Source: Limnothrix sp. CACIAM 69d
GTDB taxonomy: Bacteria > Cyanobacteriota > Cyanobacteriia > CACIAM-69d
Assembly: GCA_001913845.2 (NCBI GenBank)
Contig: MKGP02000041.1
Location: 58,154 to 122,153 of the forward strand
Direction: 5' to 3'
DNA: 64,000 nt
Made by a program: the position numbers and the translations under genes. Below, one piece after another: positions 8,914 through 17,638 of this stretch (position 1 is its first letter; every line of letters begins with the position of its first letter). The notes below the pieces were generated by a model. That model saw only the letters and a program-made list of their open reading frames with translations, had not been told where the DNA came from and ran no database searches.

Positions 8914-10308
8914 GTGCAAGGATTCATCGGTACGGGACTCGCAACGCTGCTCACCCTCTCCCCCGGGGTTGACTTGCTCCACCAGGGAGCCGTGACTTAT
9001 TTGAACCACGCTGGCAGCAGTTGGTTTTGGGGGCCAGACCAGGCAGAACCCCAAGCACAGGCAACGGTGCAGCAATATCTCGATCGCCTGAAGGCGGCTG
9101 GCATTGACCCCGCTGAACAGGGCCTTTGGTTCCAAGCCAACTGGCGCGTTTTGGCCCAACATCAGGGCGATCGGCCCCTGTCCGCCGCATCCTTGACCAA
9201 GGTGGCCACCTCCTTAGCGGCCTTGGAAACCTGGGATCCGAACCATCAATTCATCACGGAAATTTGGGCCGACGGACCGATCGCCCAAGGAACCCTCCAG
9301 GGCAACTTGATTGTGCGCGGCGGGGGCGATCCAATGTTTGTTTGGGAAGAGGCGATCGCCCTCGGGAATGCGCTCCAGCGGTTGGGCATCAACCGGGTAA
9401 CCGGTGATCTCGTGATTGAAGGGCGCTTTGAAATGAACTTTTTGCCCGATCCGGAAGACCCCAACCCACCGGGGCCAGCCCTGGGTGGAACCTTACTGCG
9501 CCAAGGGATCAATGGGGCGGCTTGGTCACCCTTGCTCACCCGTGTCCATGGAGCCATGCCCCCCGACACCCCCAAGCCCCAAGTGGTGATTGCGGGAACG
9601 GTGCGGCCGGCGTTGGATGCCCTGCCCTCGGCTTCGCCCAACCAACTGCCCACCGCCACCGCCACACCGGGCACGACCACCCCCGTAGCGGGTCGGCGCT
9701 TGTTGATTCGCCATCGATCGCTGCCGTTGCTGAGTTTGCTGAAGCAAATGAACCTCTACAGCAATAACTTCATGGCCGAAACCCTGGCCCGCCAGATGGG
9801 CGGCGGCGTGAAGGTGGCGCAACAGTTGCGATCGCTCACGGGCCTGTCAGAAACGGAATTGCGATCGCTCAATGGCTCCGGTTTGGGCCAGGGCAATGCT
9901 TTTTCTCCCAGGGCGATCACCGCGATCGGGATTGCCTTGGAACGGCGCTTGCAAGGGCTGGGGATTCCGGAGGGCGTTGCGGCCCTGTTGCCCATGGCCG
10001 GGCGCGATCGGGGAACCATTGCCCGGCGCAAAATGCCCGCCGGTTCCGCCGTCAAAACCGGCAGTTTGTTTAATGTCAGTGCCCTGTCTGGGTTTTTGCC
10101 CACGCGCGATCGGGGCTTGGTTTGGTTTTCGATCCAAAACCGCAGCACCAAGGTCAACAGCCTGCGGGCGGAGCAAGACAAACTCCTCACGGCCTTACAA
10201 ACCCAATGGGGTGGCCCGCCGCAACCGGTGGTGATACCGCCCCCGATCGAGCCGTTGTTGGGCGACCCTAGCCGCAACGAACTCATCCAACCGTCACTAA
10301 TTCACTAA
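8914..10308 (+). CDS. dacB: D-alanyl-D-alanine carboxypeptidase/endopeptidase (PBP4, DacB type)
   Basis: A 464-residue class C penicillin-binding protein that trims peptidoglycan stem peptides. All three active-site motifs are visible: SLTK (Ser93, Lys96), Ser-Asn-Asn in LYSNNFMAETLAR, and KTG in SAVKTGSLFNVSALSG. The long insert between the first two motifs (residues 110-270) is typical of the DacB/PBP4 family. The N-terminus starts at GTG 8914 and has a hydrophobic stretch (LATLLTLSPGV) that could serve as an export signal. It follows murJ by 43 bases. The stop codon lies next to a short palindrome and the end of an inserted tnpB unit. Confidence 0.93.
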   Translation: MQGFIGTGLATLLTLSPGVDLLHQGAVTYLNHAGSSWFWGPDQAEPQAQATVQQYLDRLKAAGIDPAEQGLWFQANWRVLAQHQGDRPLSAASLTKVATSLAALETWDPNHQFITEIWADGPIAQGTLQGNLIVRGGGDPMFVWEEAIALGNALQRLGINRVTGDLVIEGRFEMNFLPDPEDPNPPGPALGGTLLRQGINGAAWSPLLTRVHGAMPPDTPKPQVVIAGTVRPALDALPSASPNQLPTATATPGTTTPVAGRRLLIRHRSLPLLSLLKQMNLYSNNFMAETLARQMGGGVKVAQQLRSLTGLSETELRSLNGSGLGQGNAFSPRAITAIGIALERRLQGLGIPEGVAALLPMAGRDRGTIARRKMPAGSAVKTGSLFNVSALSGFLPTRDRGLVWFSIQNRSTKVNSLRAEQDKLLTALQTQWGGPPQPVVIPPPIEPLLGDPSRNELIQPSLIH

Positions 10309-10323
10309 CAATTGCTGCAATTG
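10309..10323. repeat. Palindrome CAATTGC-T-GCAATTG after dacB
   Basis: Seven-base arms with a one-base centre directly follow the dacB stop codon and lie 18 bases beyond the tnpB stop. It may be part of the right end of the tnpB element, or native to the dacB 3' region. Confidence 0.6.
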
Positions 10324-10340
10324 ACTAGCAAATACAGCAA

Positions 10341-11495
10341 TCAGGAAACTTCCTGCTTCATTGCGGCGAAGTCGGCTTCATCCGCTCCACAGGCTGACAC
10401 GACCGGACTGGCCGCCTTTTGCAGATTAATCGCGGCATTCAAATCACGATCAATCTGCAATCCACAGTGATCACAATCAAACACCCGTTCTGACAGGGAT
10501 AGGGTCTCTTTTTTCTGGCCGCAACGGGAACAAGTCTTGCTCGATGGAAACCAGCGGTCTACGATCACCAGTTCAGAGCCATAAAGTTTTGTCTTGTAAT
10601 CCAGTTGCCGCCGAAACTCGTAGAACCCCATATCCTGAATCGCCTTGGCTAGCTTGCGGTTCGCCATCATTCCAGACACATTCAGATCCTCAATGACTAC
10701 CGTGCCGTGGTTCTTGGCGAGGTAGGTCGTGAGCTTATGGAGCGTGTCTTTACGGATGTTGACGATTCGCTGATGCAACTGGGCGATCCTCAATTGAGCC
10801 TTTTTCCAGTTCTCAGATCCTCGCTGTTTGTGGCGATTCAGCCATTGCAACCGAGAGAGCCGGGACTCCAGTTGTCTGTAGGCTTTAGCACCTTCAAACA
10901 ATTCTCCAGTGCTGAGAGTTGCTAAGGATTTGAGACCCAAGTCAACACCTACAACATCAATCAATTTAGGCGTAATGACAGGTTCGATCTCGATCCGAAA
11001 TGAGATAAACCAATCATGCGCCTGGCGGCTGATGGTGACTGATTTAGGTTGGACATTTTGAGGTAGTGCTTCATAGGTCTTCAGGATGCCAATCTTGGGA
11101 ACCTGAATCTTATTAAAACCCTTGATATGAATAGCTCCATCCAACTCAAAAGAATCATGACGACCCTTTTTCTTGAATTTAGGAGCGCCTGAAGTCTTTT
11201 TGAAGCACCGATCCCAAGCCACCCGTAAATGGCGTAAAGCATTTTGGGGTGAGCTTTTGGAGACTTCGTAGTACCAAGAGTGTTCAGACTTGACCAAGGC
11301 CACTAACCACTTGTGCAAATCAATAGCTGATGGAAATTTGATCTTTTCCTCGAGATGTAATTGGTTGTGGTCAAGGATTTCCTTGGTCAGTCCCAAACCC
11401 CAATTCCAAGCATGACGCGCAACACCGGCATGGCGGGCTAGTACGGTGCGTTGTTGGTTGTTGAGCTTGAGTTGAGTTTTGAATCCGAGTAGCAT
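10341..11495 (-). CDS. tnpB: TnpB, RNA-guided nuclease of an IS200/IS605-type element
   Basis: A 384-residue TnpB with apparently intact catalytic features. The RuvC Asp is in VVGVDLGLKSLATLS, the Glu is in VVIEDLNVSGMM, the four-cysteine zinc motif is CSRCG...CDHCG, and the last Asp is in IDRDLNAAINL. The N-terminal helix-turn-helix-like start MLLGFKTQLKL is typical. TnpB proteins cut DNA guided by an RNA made from the element's 3' end. No TnpA transposase gene is adjacent, so this is a lone tnpB copy between dacB and a DUF4112 gene. It is AT-richer than its neighbours. A hairpin (10342-10355: CAGGAA-AC-TTCCTG) overlaps the stop codon. Exact element ends could not be fixed. Confidence 0.93.
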   Translation of the reverse strand: MLLGFKTQLKLNNQQRTVLARHAGVARHAWNWGLGLTKEILDHNQLHLEEKIKFPSAIDLHKWLVALVKSEHSWYYEVSKSSPQNALRHLRVAWDRCFKKTSGAPKFKKKGRHDSFELDGAIHIKGFNKIQVPKIGILKTYEALPQNVQPKSVTISRQAHDWFISFRIEIEPVITPKLIDVVGVDLGLKSLATLSTGELFEGAKAYRQLESRLSRLQWLNRHKQRGSENWKKAQLRIAQLHQRIVNIRKDTLHKLTTYLAKNHGTVVIEDLNVSGMMANRKLAKAIQDMGFYEFRRQLDYKTKLYGSELVIVDRWFPSSKTCSRCGQKKETLSLSERVFDCDHCGLQIDRDLNAAINLQKAASPVVSACGADEADFAAMKQEVS

Positions 11496-11612
11496 CTGTT
11501 CATTGTATGACAGCCTCTAGGATGGATTCGCATTTTTAGGAGAATGTGAGCAAATAAGAGGAAATCAATCACTGTTGATTAACCCTAAAGCCGATGATCC
11601 AATTCCCCAAGC

Positions 11613-12149
11613 CTATGCACCAACGAGGGTCTGCCAAACCAGTTGCAGCAACCACAGACTGAGGCTGGCCGTGGCGATCGTCAACAGCAACAGGCCCCCA
11701 ATCAACAGCAACACAAACCGTTTGGACACGCGCCCCGGCCCCCGATCGGGCGCGTGCAAATGGGCTTCCAGCAACTGCAAATTTTGGGCATTGGCTTTCC
11801 AGGCCACATCCACCAAGTCCCCGAGGGCCGGAACCGCGCCGGCCAGGGTTTCCAAGGCAATGTTTACGGTCATGCGGGTGAGCAGGGCGGGCGGTGTGCC
11901 CAAGCGGGCCGACTCCCAGACCAGATAAACCGACAGCAAGAAACTCACCAGGTCGCCCCCGATCGGGAGCAGGCCAATCACGGGATCGAGACCCACCCGG
12001 TAGCGCACAATCGGCAGTTCGATCGCATTGTCCATCAGGGTGGCGATCGCCCGAACCCGTTTCAAGCGTTGCCAATCTTGGCTAGAAAACTGCGGCGTGA
12101 CCCCAGAGGTGGCAATCGGGGCAGAGGCGGCGGACGATCGACGATTCAT
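11613..12149 (-). CDS. DUF4112 domain membrane protein
   Basis: A 178-residue protein matching the DUF4112 pattern: a helix with LMDNAIELPIVRYRVGLDPV, then IGLLPIGGDLVSFLLSVYLV, and a second similar half (AVPALGDLVDVAWKAN). A strong C-terminal transmembrane segment (FVLLLIGGLLLLTIATASLS) follows. The function of the family is unknown. It is transcribed divergently from the glycosyltransferase gene at 12306; the 156 bases between hold a short tandem repeat. The start at ATG 12149 gives about 30 poorly conserved residues before the domain. Confidence 0.85.
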   Translation of the reverse strand: MNRRSSAASAPIATSGVTPQFSSQDWQRLKRVRAIATLMDNAIELPIVRYRVGLDPVIGLLPIGGDLVSFLLSVYLVWESARLGTPPALLTRMTVNIALETLAGAVPALGDLVDVAWKANAQNLQLLEAHLHAPDRGPGRVSKRFVLLLIGGLLLLTIATASLSLWLLQLVWQTLVGA

Positions 12150-12245
12150 GGATAGCAGGGCAGTCGGGCCCCTCGCAGCATTGCCAAAATTGTAGGCGGC
12201 GATCGCGAAAGTTCCGTTTTCGATTGCTGTTTTGATGCTGACCCA

Positions 12246-12290
12246 ATGCCCGATGTAGCAATGCCCGATGCAGCAATGCCCAATGCCACA
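12246..12290. repeat. 15-bp tandem repeat upstream of a glycosyltransferase gene
   Basis: Units ATGCCCGATGTAGCA, ATGCCCGATGCAGCA and ATGCCCAATGCCACA run directly one after another, ending 15 bases before the chosen start of the next gene. Each unit contains an in-frame ATG, so the repeat offers several alternative starts and would add an MPDVAMPDAAMPNA-type leader. Confidence 0.9.
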
Positions 12291-12305
12291 AGACCGGATT
12301 CAGCA

Positions 12306-13376
12306 ATGTCTACCCCAGCGATCTCGGTGATCATTCCGGCCTACAACGCAGCGGCCACCCTCTCCCAAACGATCGCCTCTGTGTTGGCCCAAACCGACCC
12401 AGATTTTGAAATTGTGGTGGTGGATGATGGGTCGATCGACCAGACCTGGGAATGCCTGCAAACCTGGGCCGCACGGGATGCTCGGGTGCGGCCATTCCGG
12501 TTTGCCAACGGCGGCCAGGCGATCGCCCGGAACCGAGGCTTAGCCCAAGCGCGGGGGCAATGGATTGCCTTTTTGGATGCGGATGATTGGTGGACTCCGG
12601 ACAAATTGGCGGCCCAGGGGGCGGCCTTGGCCGCCAATCCCCAGGCGGCCTTGGCCTATAGCTGGACGGACTACGTGGACGATCGGGCCCAGTTTTCCCA
12701 CCGGGGCAGCTATGTCAGCCTGGAAGGGGCCGTGCTGCCCGCTTTGTTACAGCTCAATTTCTTAGAAAACGGCTCTAACCCGCTGATCCGCCGATCGGCC
12801 CTGGCGGCCATGGGCTGGCCCCATCCCGCCGATCCCCGCCCGATCGCCCCCTTTGATCCCGATCTGGTTCCTTCGGAGGATTGGGATTTGTGGTTGCGGT
12901 TGGCGGCCCGGTTTCCGCTGGTTTGTGTGCCCCGGGTGCAGGTGCTCTATCGAGTGGCGGCAGGATCCCAGTCGGCAAATGTGGCCCGCATTGCGCGATC
13001 GGGGTTGGCCTGTTTGCGGCAAACCATCGCCCAGCATCCCCACCTGGCTGTTCATGGGCCGATCGCCTTTGGCAATTTCTACAAATACTTGCTCTATAAA
13101 TACCTGGCCCCGCGCTTGGATGCCGTGACCCTGCGATTGAACCCGCCCGATCGCCAAGGGCGGCTCGGTTGGCAATTGGGTGGGCATCTCTTGGGCCATG
13201 ATCCGGCCTTTGGGCGATCGCCCGGAGCGGTGAAAGCCCTGTTGGGATTACTGTTGATTGGTTTGTGTCCCCCAAGGCTGCGGGCTAACCTGCTCGATCG
13301 ACTGGGATCCCGCACCCGCTGGATCAATCCCCAATCTCTGCTGGGCTATATCCGCCGCCCCTCAGGATCCAATTGA
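12306..13376 (+). CDS. Family 2 glycosyltransferase
   Basis: A 356-residue GT-A glycosyltransferase, counted from ATG 12306. The GT2 core is plain: ISVIIPAYNAAATLSQTI at the N-terminus, the nucleotide-sugar contacts FEIVVVDDGSID, the GQAIARNRGL segment, and the metal-binding DADDWW near residue 95. An EDWDLWLRLA segment typical of the acceptor side comes later. The first 20 codons of the longest frame are encoded by a tandem repeat and were left out. The sugar and acceptor cannot be told from sequence. It is a solitary gene, so surface-polysaccharide or wall glycosylation is only the likely setting. Confidence 0.88.
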   Translation: MSTPAISVIIPAYNAAATLSQTIASVLAQTDPDFEIVVVDDGSIDQTWECLQTWAARDARVRPFRFANGGQAIARNRGLAQARGQWIAFLDADDWWTPDKLAAQGAALAANPQAALAYSWTDYVDDRAQFSHRGSYVSLEGAVLPALLQLNFLENGSNPLIRRSALAAMGWPHPADPRPIAPFDPDLVPSEDWDLWLRLAARFPLVCVPRVQVLYRVAAGSQSANVARIARSGLACLRQTIAQHPHLAVHGPIAFGNFYKYLLYKYLAPRLDAVTLRLNPPDRQGRLGWQLGGHLLGHDPAFGRSPGAVKALLGLLLIGLCPPRLRANLLDRLGSRTRWINPQSLLGYIRRPSGSN

Positions 13377-13802
13377 TTAACATCCCATTCTTTTCAGATT
13401 TCGTTCAGATTGCTTTGAGTCACCCTTTTTCAATGTTTCTAATGTTATTGATGAGGCAACATCAGGGCGCTGCATCAATCACCCTGAATCGAAAAAACTG
13501 TATGCGATTTAGGGAATTCCTCATCAAGTCGGGTCAAGATCGGATCAAGACTTCACGATCGACAGAATGATCGACAGATTTCCTAACCTCCGAGCAGAAA
13601 CCAATCCCAGTACTTGCATCCCCGCAAATGCCGTCTATTGAAATTGCGGCGGTGGTTTCAACCCCAAACGAGCGTTAGGGCTGGGATGAGCTGCGAGTTG
13701 GGGCTGCCTGAGCGGTATTGCGTTGATCTGAACAATTGGGCCATGGGCCCGGCATCGCCCCTTTGTCTTCTTTACCTATTGCATTCACGTAGGTCGCTGG
13801 CT
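13377..13802. other. Intergenic region, no gene recognised
   Basis: These 426 bases lie between the glycosyltransferase and the acyl-CoA synthetase/acetyltransferase gene. The reading frame of the latter stays open back to 13614, but the added residues look unlike protein. No hairpin-plus-T terminator or RNA gene was recognised. Confidence 0.5.
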
Positions 13803-16610
13803 ATGACAGTTGCTTCCATCGCCCTTGAAGTCTCTCCCGATCGCCATCCTTTGGATGCAATTTTTGTGCCTCGGAGTGTGGCGCTGATTGGCGCAACCGA
13901 TCGGGAAGGGAGTGTGGGGCGCACGCTCTTGACCAATTTGTTGCAAAACCCCTTTGGGGGCACGGTGTTTCCGATTAATCCCAAGCGATCGAACGTGCTG
14001 GGGGTGCGGGCCTATCCCTCGATCGCAGAGGTGCCCGAACCGGTAGATTTGGCGGTGATTGCCACCCCGGCCGCCACCGTTCCGGACTTGATTCGTGATT
14101 GTGGCCAGGCAGGGGTACGCGGGGCGATTGTTCTGTCTGCGGGCTTCAAGGAAATTGGTCCCGCTGGCATTGAGCTAGAAAAACGACTCCTGACCGAAGC
14201 CCGCCGTTACAACATGCGGGTGGTGGGCCCCAACTGCTTGGGGGTGATGAATCCAATTTCCGGTTTGAACGCCACCTTTGCCAGCGCCATGGCTCGGCCG
14301 GGAAATGTGGCATTCCTGAGCCAAAGCGGGGCCATGTGTACGGCGATTTTGGACTGGAGCTTCCGAGAACAGGTGGGCTTCAGTTCCTTTGTGTCGATCG
14401 GGTCAATGCTGGATGTGGGCTGGGGCGACCTGATTGAATACCTGGGCGATGATCCCCGCACCCACACGATCGCCATTTATATGGAATCGGTGGGGGATGC
14501 GCGGGCCTTCCTGTCGGCGGCGCGAGAAGTGGCGTTGCAAAAACCGATCATGGTGATCAAGGTGGGGCGCACGGAAGCGGCGGCCCAGGCGGCCGCCTCC
14601 CACACGGGATCGCTGTCGGGCAGTGACGCGGTGTTGGATGCGGCCTTCCGGCGATCGGGGGTGTTGCGCGTCGAGACGATCGAAGACCTGTTCGACATGA
14701 CCGAAGTGTTGGCCAAGCAACCCCGCCCCCGGGGGCGCAAGTTGATTGTATTGACCAATGCGGGCGGCCCCGGAGTGTTGGCGGCCGATGAGGTGGTGTC
14801 CGGTGGGGGCGATTTGGCCGAGCTGTCGCCGGAGACGATCGAGCGGTTAGATCAGGTGTTGCCGCCCAGTTGGAGCCGCCGCAACCCGATCGACATTTTG
14901 GGAGATGCCGACCCCGATCGCTATTCCCAGGCCTTGGAAATTGCCGCCGCCGATCCCAACGGAGATGGGCTGCTGACCATCCTCACCCCCCAGGCCATGA
15001 CCGATCCCACCCAAATCGCCGAACGGCTGCGGCCCTATGCCCATTGTGGGAAACCCATCTTGGCCAGTTGGATGGGCGGTTCAGCCGTGGCCGCTGGCGA
15101 GGCAATTTTGAACCAAGCGGGCATCTTCACCCTCCCCTACCCCGACGCGGCCACCCGGGTGTTCAACTACATGTGGCGCTACAGCTACAACCTGCGGGGA
15201 CTGTATGAAACCCCCAACGCGGTGGCGGGCAGTTTTGCCGCCGAACCCGATCGGGCCGCCGTCACTCGGATTATTCAGCAAGCCCAGGCGGTGGGCCGCA
15301 ATCTACTCACGGAGTTTGAAGCTAAGCAAATCCTGGCCGCCTATGGAATTCCCGTGGTGGAAACCCGCATCGCCACCAAGCTCGAAGAGGCCGTGGAAAT
15401 TGCCAACGACATTGGCTATCCCGTGGCCCTCAAGCTTTATTCCGAAACCATCACCCACAAGAGCGACGTGGGCGGTGTGCGATTGAATTTGCAAAATGCC
15501 AATGAGGTGCGCTGGGCTTACCTGGCGATCGTGGCCGGCGTGGCGATCGCCAACCGCCACAAGTCCCCCCAAACCAGCATTAGCCTCGAAGAAGGTGATG
15601 CGGATCCCCAACGGCGCGTCCTGACGGCGGACTTTTTGGGGGTAACCGTACAACCCATGCTCAAGTTAGATGGCTATGAGCTGATCCTGGGCAGTAGTGT
15701 GGATCCACAATTTGGCCCCGTGTTGCTGTTTGGGTTGGGTGGTCAGTTGGTGGAGGTGTTCCGCGATCGGGCCTTGGGCCTGCCCCCGCTCAACACCACC
15801 CTGGCCCGGCGGATGATGGAACAAACCCGCATTTATAAAGCCCTGCAAGGGGTGCGCGGCCGGGCCCCCGTGGACTTGGCCGCCCTGGAGCAACTCCTGG
15901 TGCGCTTCAGCCAACTGGTGGTGGAACAGCCCTGGATTAAGGAAATTGATATCAATCCCCTCCTCGCCCGCGAGGCTGGCCAGGCCGTGGCCACCGGAAC
16001 CACCAGTTCGCTGATTGCCCTGGATGCGCGGGTGGTGTTGCACCCGCCCATGGATCCGGCAACGTTGCCCCGGCCGGCCATCCGCCCCTACCCCATTCAA
16101 TACGCGACCCCCTGGACCCTGCGCGACGGCACAACGGTCAATATTCGCCCCATTCGCCCGGAGGATGAACCGCCTTTGGTGCGTTTCCACGAGAGCTTGT
16201 CGGAACAAACGGTTTATCTGCGCTATTTCCACGCCCTGAAACTGAGCCAGCGCATCAGCCATGAGCGCCTGTCGCGGATTTGCTTCATTGACTACGATCG
16301 GGAAATGGCCCTGGTGGCGGAGGGGCGCGACCTCAGTGAAGAACGGGAAATTTTGGGAGTCAGCCGCATTAGCAAGCTACACGGCTCCAATGAAGCGGAG
16401 TTTGCGATGCTCATTCGCGATCGCTACCAAAATCAGGGGCTAGGCACGGAACTTTTGCAGCGGTTGGTTGCCATTGCCCGCGACGAAAAGATCGATCGAC
16501 TGCGGGGCGAAATTTTGCCCAACAACGCCCCCATGCGCCATCTGTGCGAAAAACTGGGTTTCCAAATCCAACGGGCCGCCGATATCACCTTGGCCGTGCT
16601 GGATCTGTAG
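13803..16610 (+). CDS. Acyl-CoA synthetase (NDP-forming)/GNAT acetyltransferase fusion (PatZ/Pka-like)
   Basis: A 935-residue multidomain protein. Residues 15-140 are a CoA-binding Rossmann domain ([18 protein letters not shown]). Residues 150-300 are succinyl-CoA-ligase-like ([19 protein letters not shown]). The loop [13 protein letters not shown] carries the His expected to be phosphorylated in NDP-forming synthetases. An ATP-grasp domain follows ([19 protein letters not shown]), then a C-terminal GNAT domain ([27 protein letters not shown]). The same architecture is found in the protein lysine acetyltransferases PatZ/Pka, where the synthetase part is often inactive. ATG 13803 was chosen because conserved sequence starts about ten residues later. 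A family B repeat element begins two bases after the stop. Confidence 0.9.
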   Translation: MTVASIALEVSPDRHPLDAIFVPRSVALIGATDREGSVGRTLLTNLLQNPFGGTVFPINPKRSNVLGVRAYPSIAEVPEPVDLAVIATPAATVPDLIRDCGQAGVRGAIVLSAGFKEIGPAGIELEKRLLTEARRYNMRVVGPNCLGVMNPISGLNATFASAMARPGNVAFLSQSGAMCTAILDWSFREQVGFSSFVSIGSMLDVGWGDLIEYLGDDPRTHTIAIYMESVGDARAFLSAAREVALQKPIMVIKVGRTEAAAQAAASHTGSLSGSDAVLDAAFRRSGVLRVETIEDLFDMTEVLAKQPRPRGRKLIVLTNAGGPGVLAADEVVSGGGDLAELSPETIERLDQVLPPSWSRRNPIDILGDADPDRYSQALEIAAADPNGDGLLTILTPQAMTDPTQIAERLRPYAHCGKPILASWMGGSAVAAGEAILNQAGIFTLPYPDAATRVFNYMWRYSYNLRGLYETPNAVAGSFAAEPDRAAVTRIIQQAQAVGRNLLTEFEAKQILAAYGIPVVETRIATKLEEAVEIANDIGYPVALKLYSETITHKSDVGGVRLNLQNANEVRWAYLAIVAGVAIANRHKSPQTSISLEEGDADPQRRVLTADFLGVTVQPMLKLDGYELILGSSVDPQFGPVLLFGLGGQLVEVFRDRALGLPPLNTTLARRMMEQTRIYKALQGVRGRAPVDLAALEQLLVRFSQLVVEQPWIKEIDINPLLAREAGQAVATGTTSSLIALDARVVLHPPMDPATLPRPAIRPYPIQYATPWTLRDGTTVNIRPIRPEDEPPLVRFHESLSEQTVYLRYFHALKLSQRISHERLSRICFIDYDREMALVAEGRDLSEEREILGVSRISKLHGSNEAEFAMLIRDRYQNQGLGTELLQRLVAIARDEKIDRLRGEILPNNAPMRHLCEKLGFQIQRAADITLAVLDL

Positions 16611-16612
16611 TG

Positions 16613-16765
16613 GCACGACCAGCTTAATTCGTTGGGTCAACATTGCGGAATCAGTCACCATGACAAGGGGCTTAAGCCCCTTGCTGCCTAACGATCGGGT
16701 AACGATGGCACGTTCGAGTTGACCAATAGAGTTTGACTTGACCGATGAAAATAAACTGGCCGTGC
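16613..16765. mobile_element. Family B miniature inverted-repeat element, copy 1
   Basis: The outer sequences GCACGACCAGCTTA... and the reverse complement of the right end (GCACGGCCAGTTTA...) form imperfect terminal inverted repeats of about 30 bases that reach a shared GGTCAA word. The palindrome CAAGGGGCTTAAGCCCCTTG sits inside at 16664-16683. A second copy lies at about 56040-56175 and aligns along the whole length except for a 17-base gap. No coding capacity. The outer limits are uncertain by a few bases, and no target duplication is clear. Confidence 0.7.
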
Positions 16766-16835
16766 TCATAGGCTTGACTAAACACCTGGCTCAAAGTCCA
16801 GCTCAGACGGGCGATCGGGATATCCTTCAAACCGA

Positions 16836-17579
16836 TCAGTGAGCATTCCTGGACTGAAGTTTTTGCTTAATCATCGTCCTTGAATAGCCCCAACAGTGGC
16901 CCCAGAACGGCCCCGGCTCAATCACAAAGCCGCCCGCATGGGCCCAATAGGCAATTCCACCCCCACTCAAACCGATATTCATGGGTTGTTGGAGCGATCC
17001 CAGCCCATAAAGGGCCTGTTGCAAAAACCAAATACCCAAATACCAAAAAGCTGCAATTCGTAAGGGGATGAGCACGAATCCTAGGGGCACGAGGGTTAAA
17101 ATGCTCGCTCGAGGATAGCGCAGGATATAGGCTCCCATCACCCCCGCGATCGCACCACTCGCGCCTAATGAAGGGACAGCAGATAGCGGCGCGAAGAACC
17201 ACTGGCAAAGCCCTGCAATAGCTCCAGAAGCCAGGTAAAACAGTAGGTATTTCACGGATCCCAATCGATCTTCAACATTATTGCCAAAGATCCACAGGAA
17301 CAGCATGTTCCCGCCCAAGTGGGCCCAGCCCCCATGCAAAAACTGAGAGGTGAGCAAGGTTAGGGTTTCGGGCAAGTTGGTTCCAGGGATGGTGACCGGA
17401 TAGCCATTGAACTGTGCGGTCAGCTCTAAGGGCACGACGGCCCATACCTCGAACAGCGACCGTAATTGCAAGGGATTGAGGCTAATTTCGTATAAAAATA
17501 CGAGCAAATTAACCCCAATTAACCCATAGGTCACATAGGCTGTGCGGCGGGTGGGATTATCGTCGCCAATGGGAAACAT
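16836..17579 (-). CDS. Rhomboid family intramembrane serine protease, C-terminus apparently frameshifted
   Basis: A 247-residue frame with about six membrane helices. Rhomboid hallmarks are present: HGGWAHLGGNMLFLWIFG with the conserved His and Asn, the nucleophile Ser in LGASGAIAGVMGAY, and the catalytic His in WAHAGGF. After GGFVI the frame reads an unlikely tail (EPGPFWGHCWGYS). A different frame from the same point reads GAVLGPLLGLFKDDD and stops at 16867, exactly the expected end for this family. One missing base near 16915-16922 would explain this, so either the gene carries a real frameshift or the assembly has an error. Both catalytic residues lie before the break, so the damaged protein might still function. 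Confidence 0.88.
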   Translation of the reverse strand: MFPIGDDNPTRRTAYVTYGLIGVNLLVFLYEISLNPLQLRSLFEVWAVVPLELTAQFNGYPVTIPGTNLPETLTLLTSQFLHGGWAHLGGNMLFLWIFGNNVEDRLGSVKYLLFYLASGAIAGLCQWFFAPLSAVPSLGASGAIAGVMGAYILRYPRASILTLVPLGFVLIPLRIAAFWYLGIWFLQQALYGLGSLQQPMNIGLSGGGIAYWAHAGGFVIEPGPFWGHCWGYSRTMIKQKLQSRNAH

Positions 17580-17638
17580 GCGCGGTGATCGGGCTGGCTC
17601 GATCCAATTGATTTGTCAGGATCCTAGCGCGATCGCCC

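Noticed and set aside
13640..13680. A GGTTTCAACCCC stretch resembling a CRISPR repeat
   Set aside because: It occurs once only; there is no repeat-spacer periodicity and no cas gene nearby.
13614..13802. In-frame upstream extension of the acyl-CoA synthetase/acetyltransferase
   Set aside because: The added 63 residues are Cys/Leu-rich and unconserved in appearance; the family's first strand begins soon after ATG 13803.
16440..16769. A 109-codon minus-strand frame across the end of the acyl-CoA synthetase gene
   Set aside because: It is a chance frame through the family B element and the antisense of the GNAT domain.
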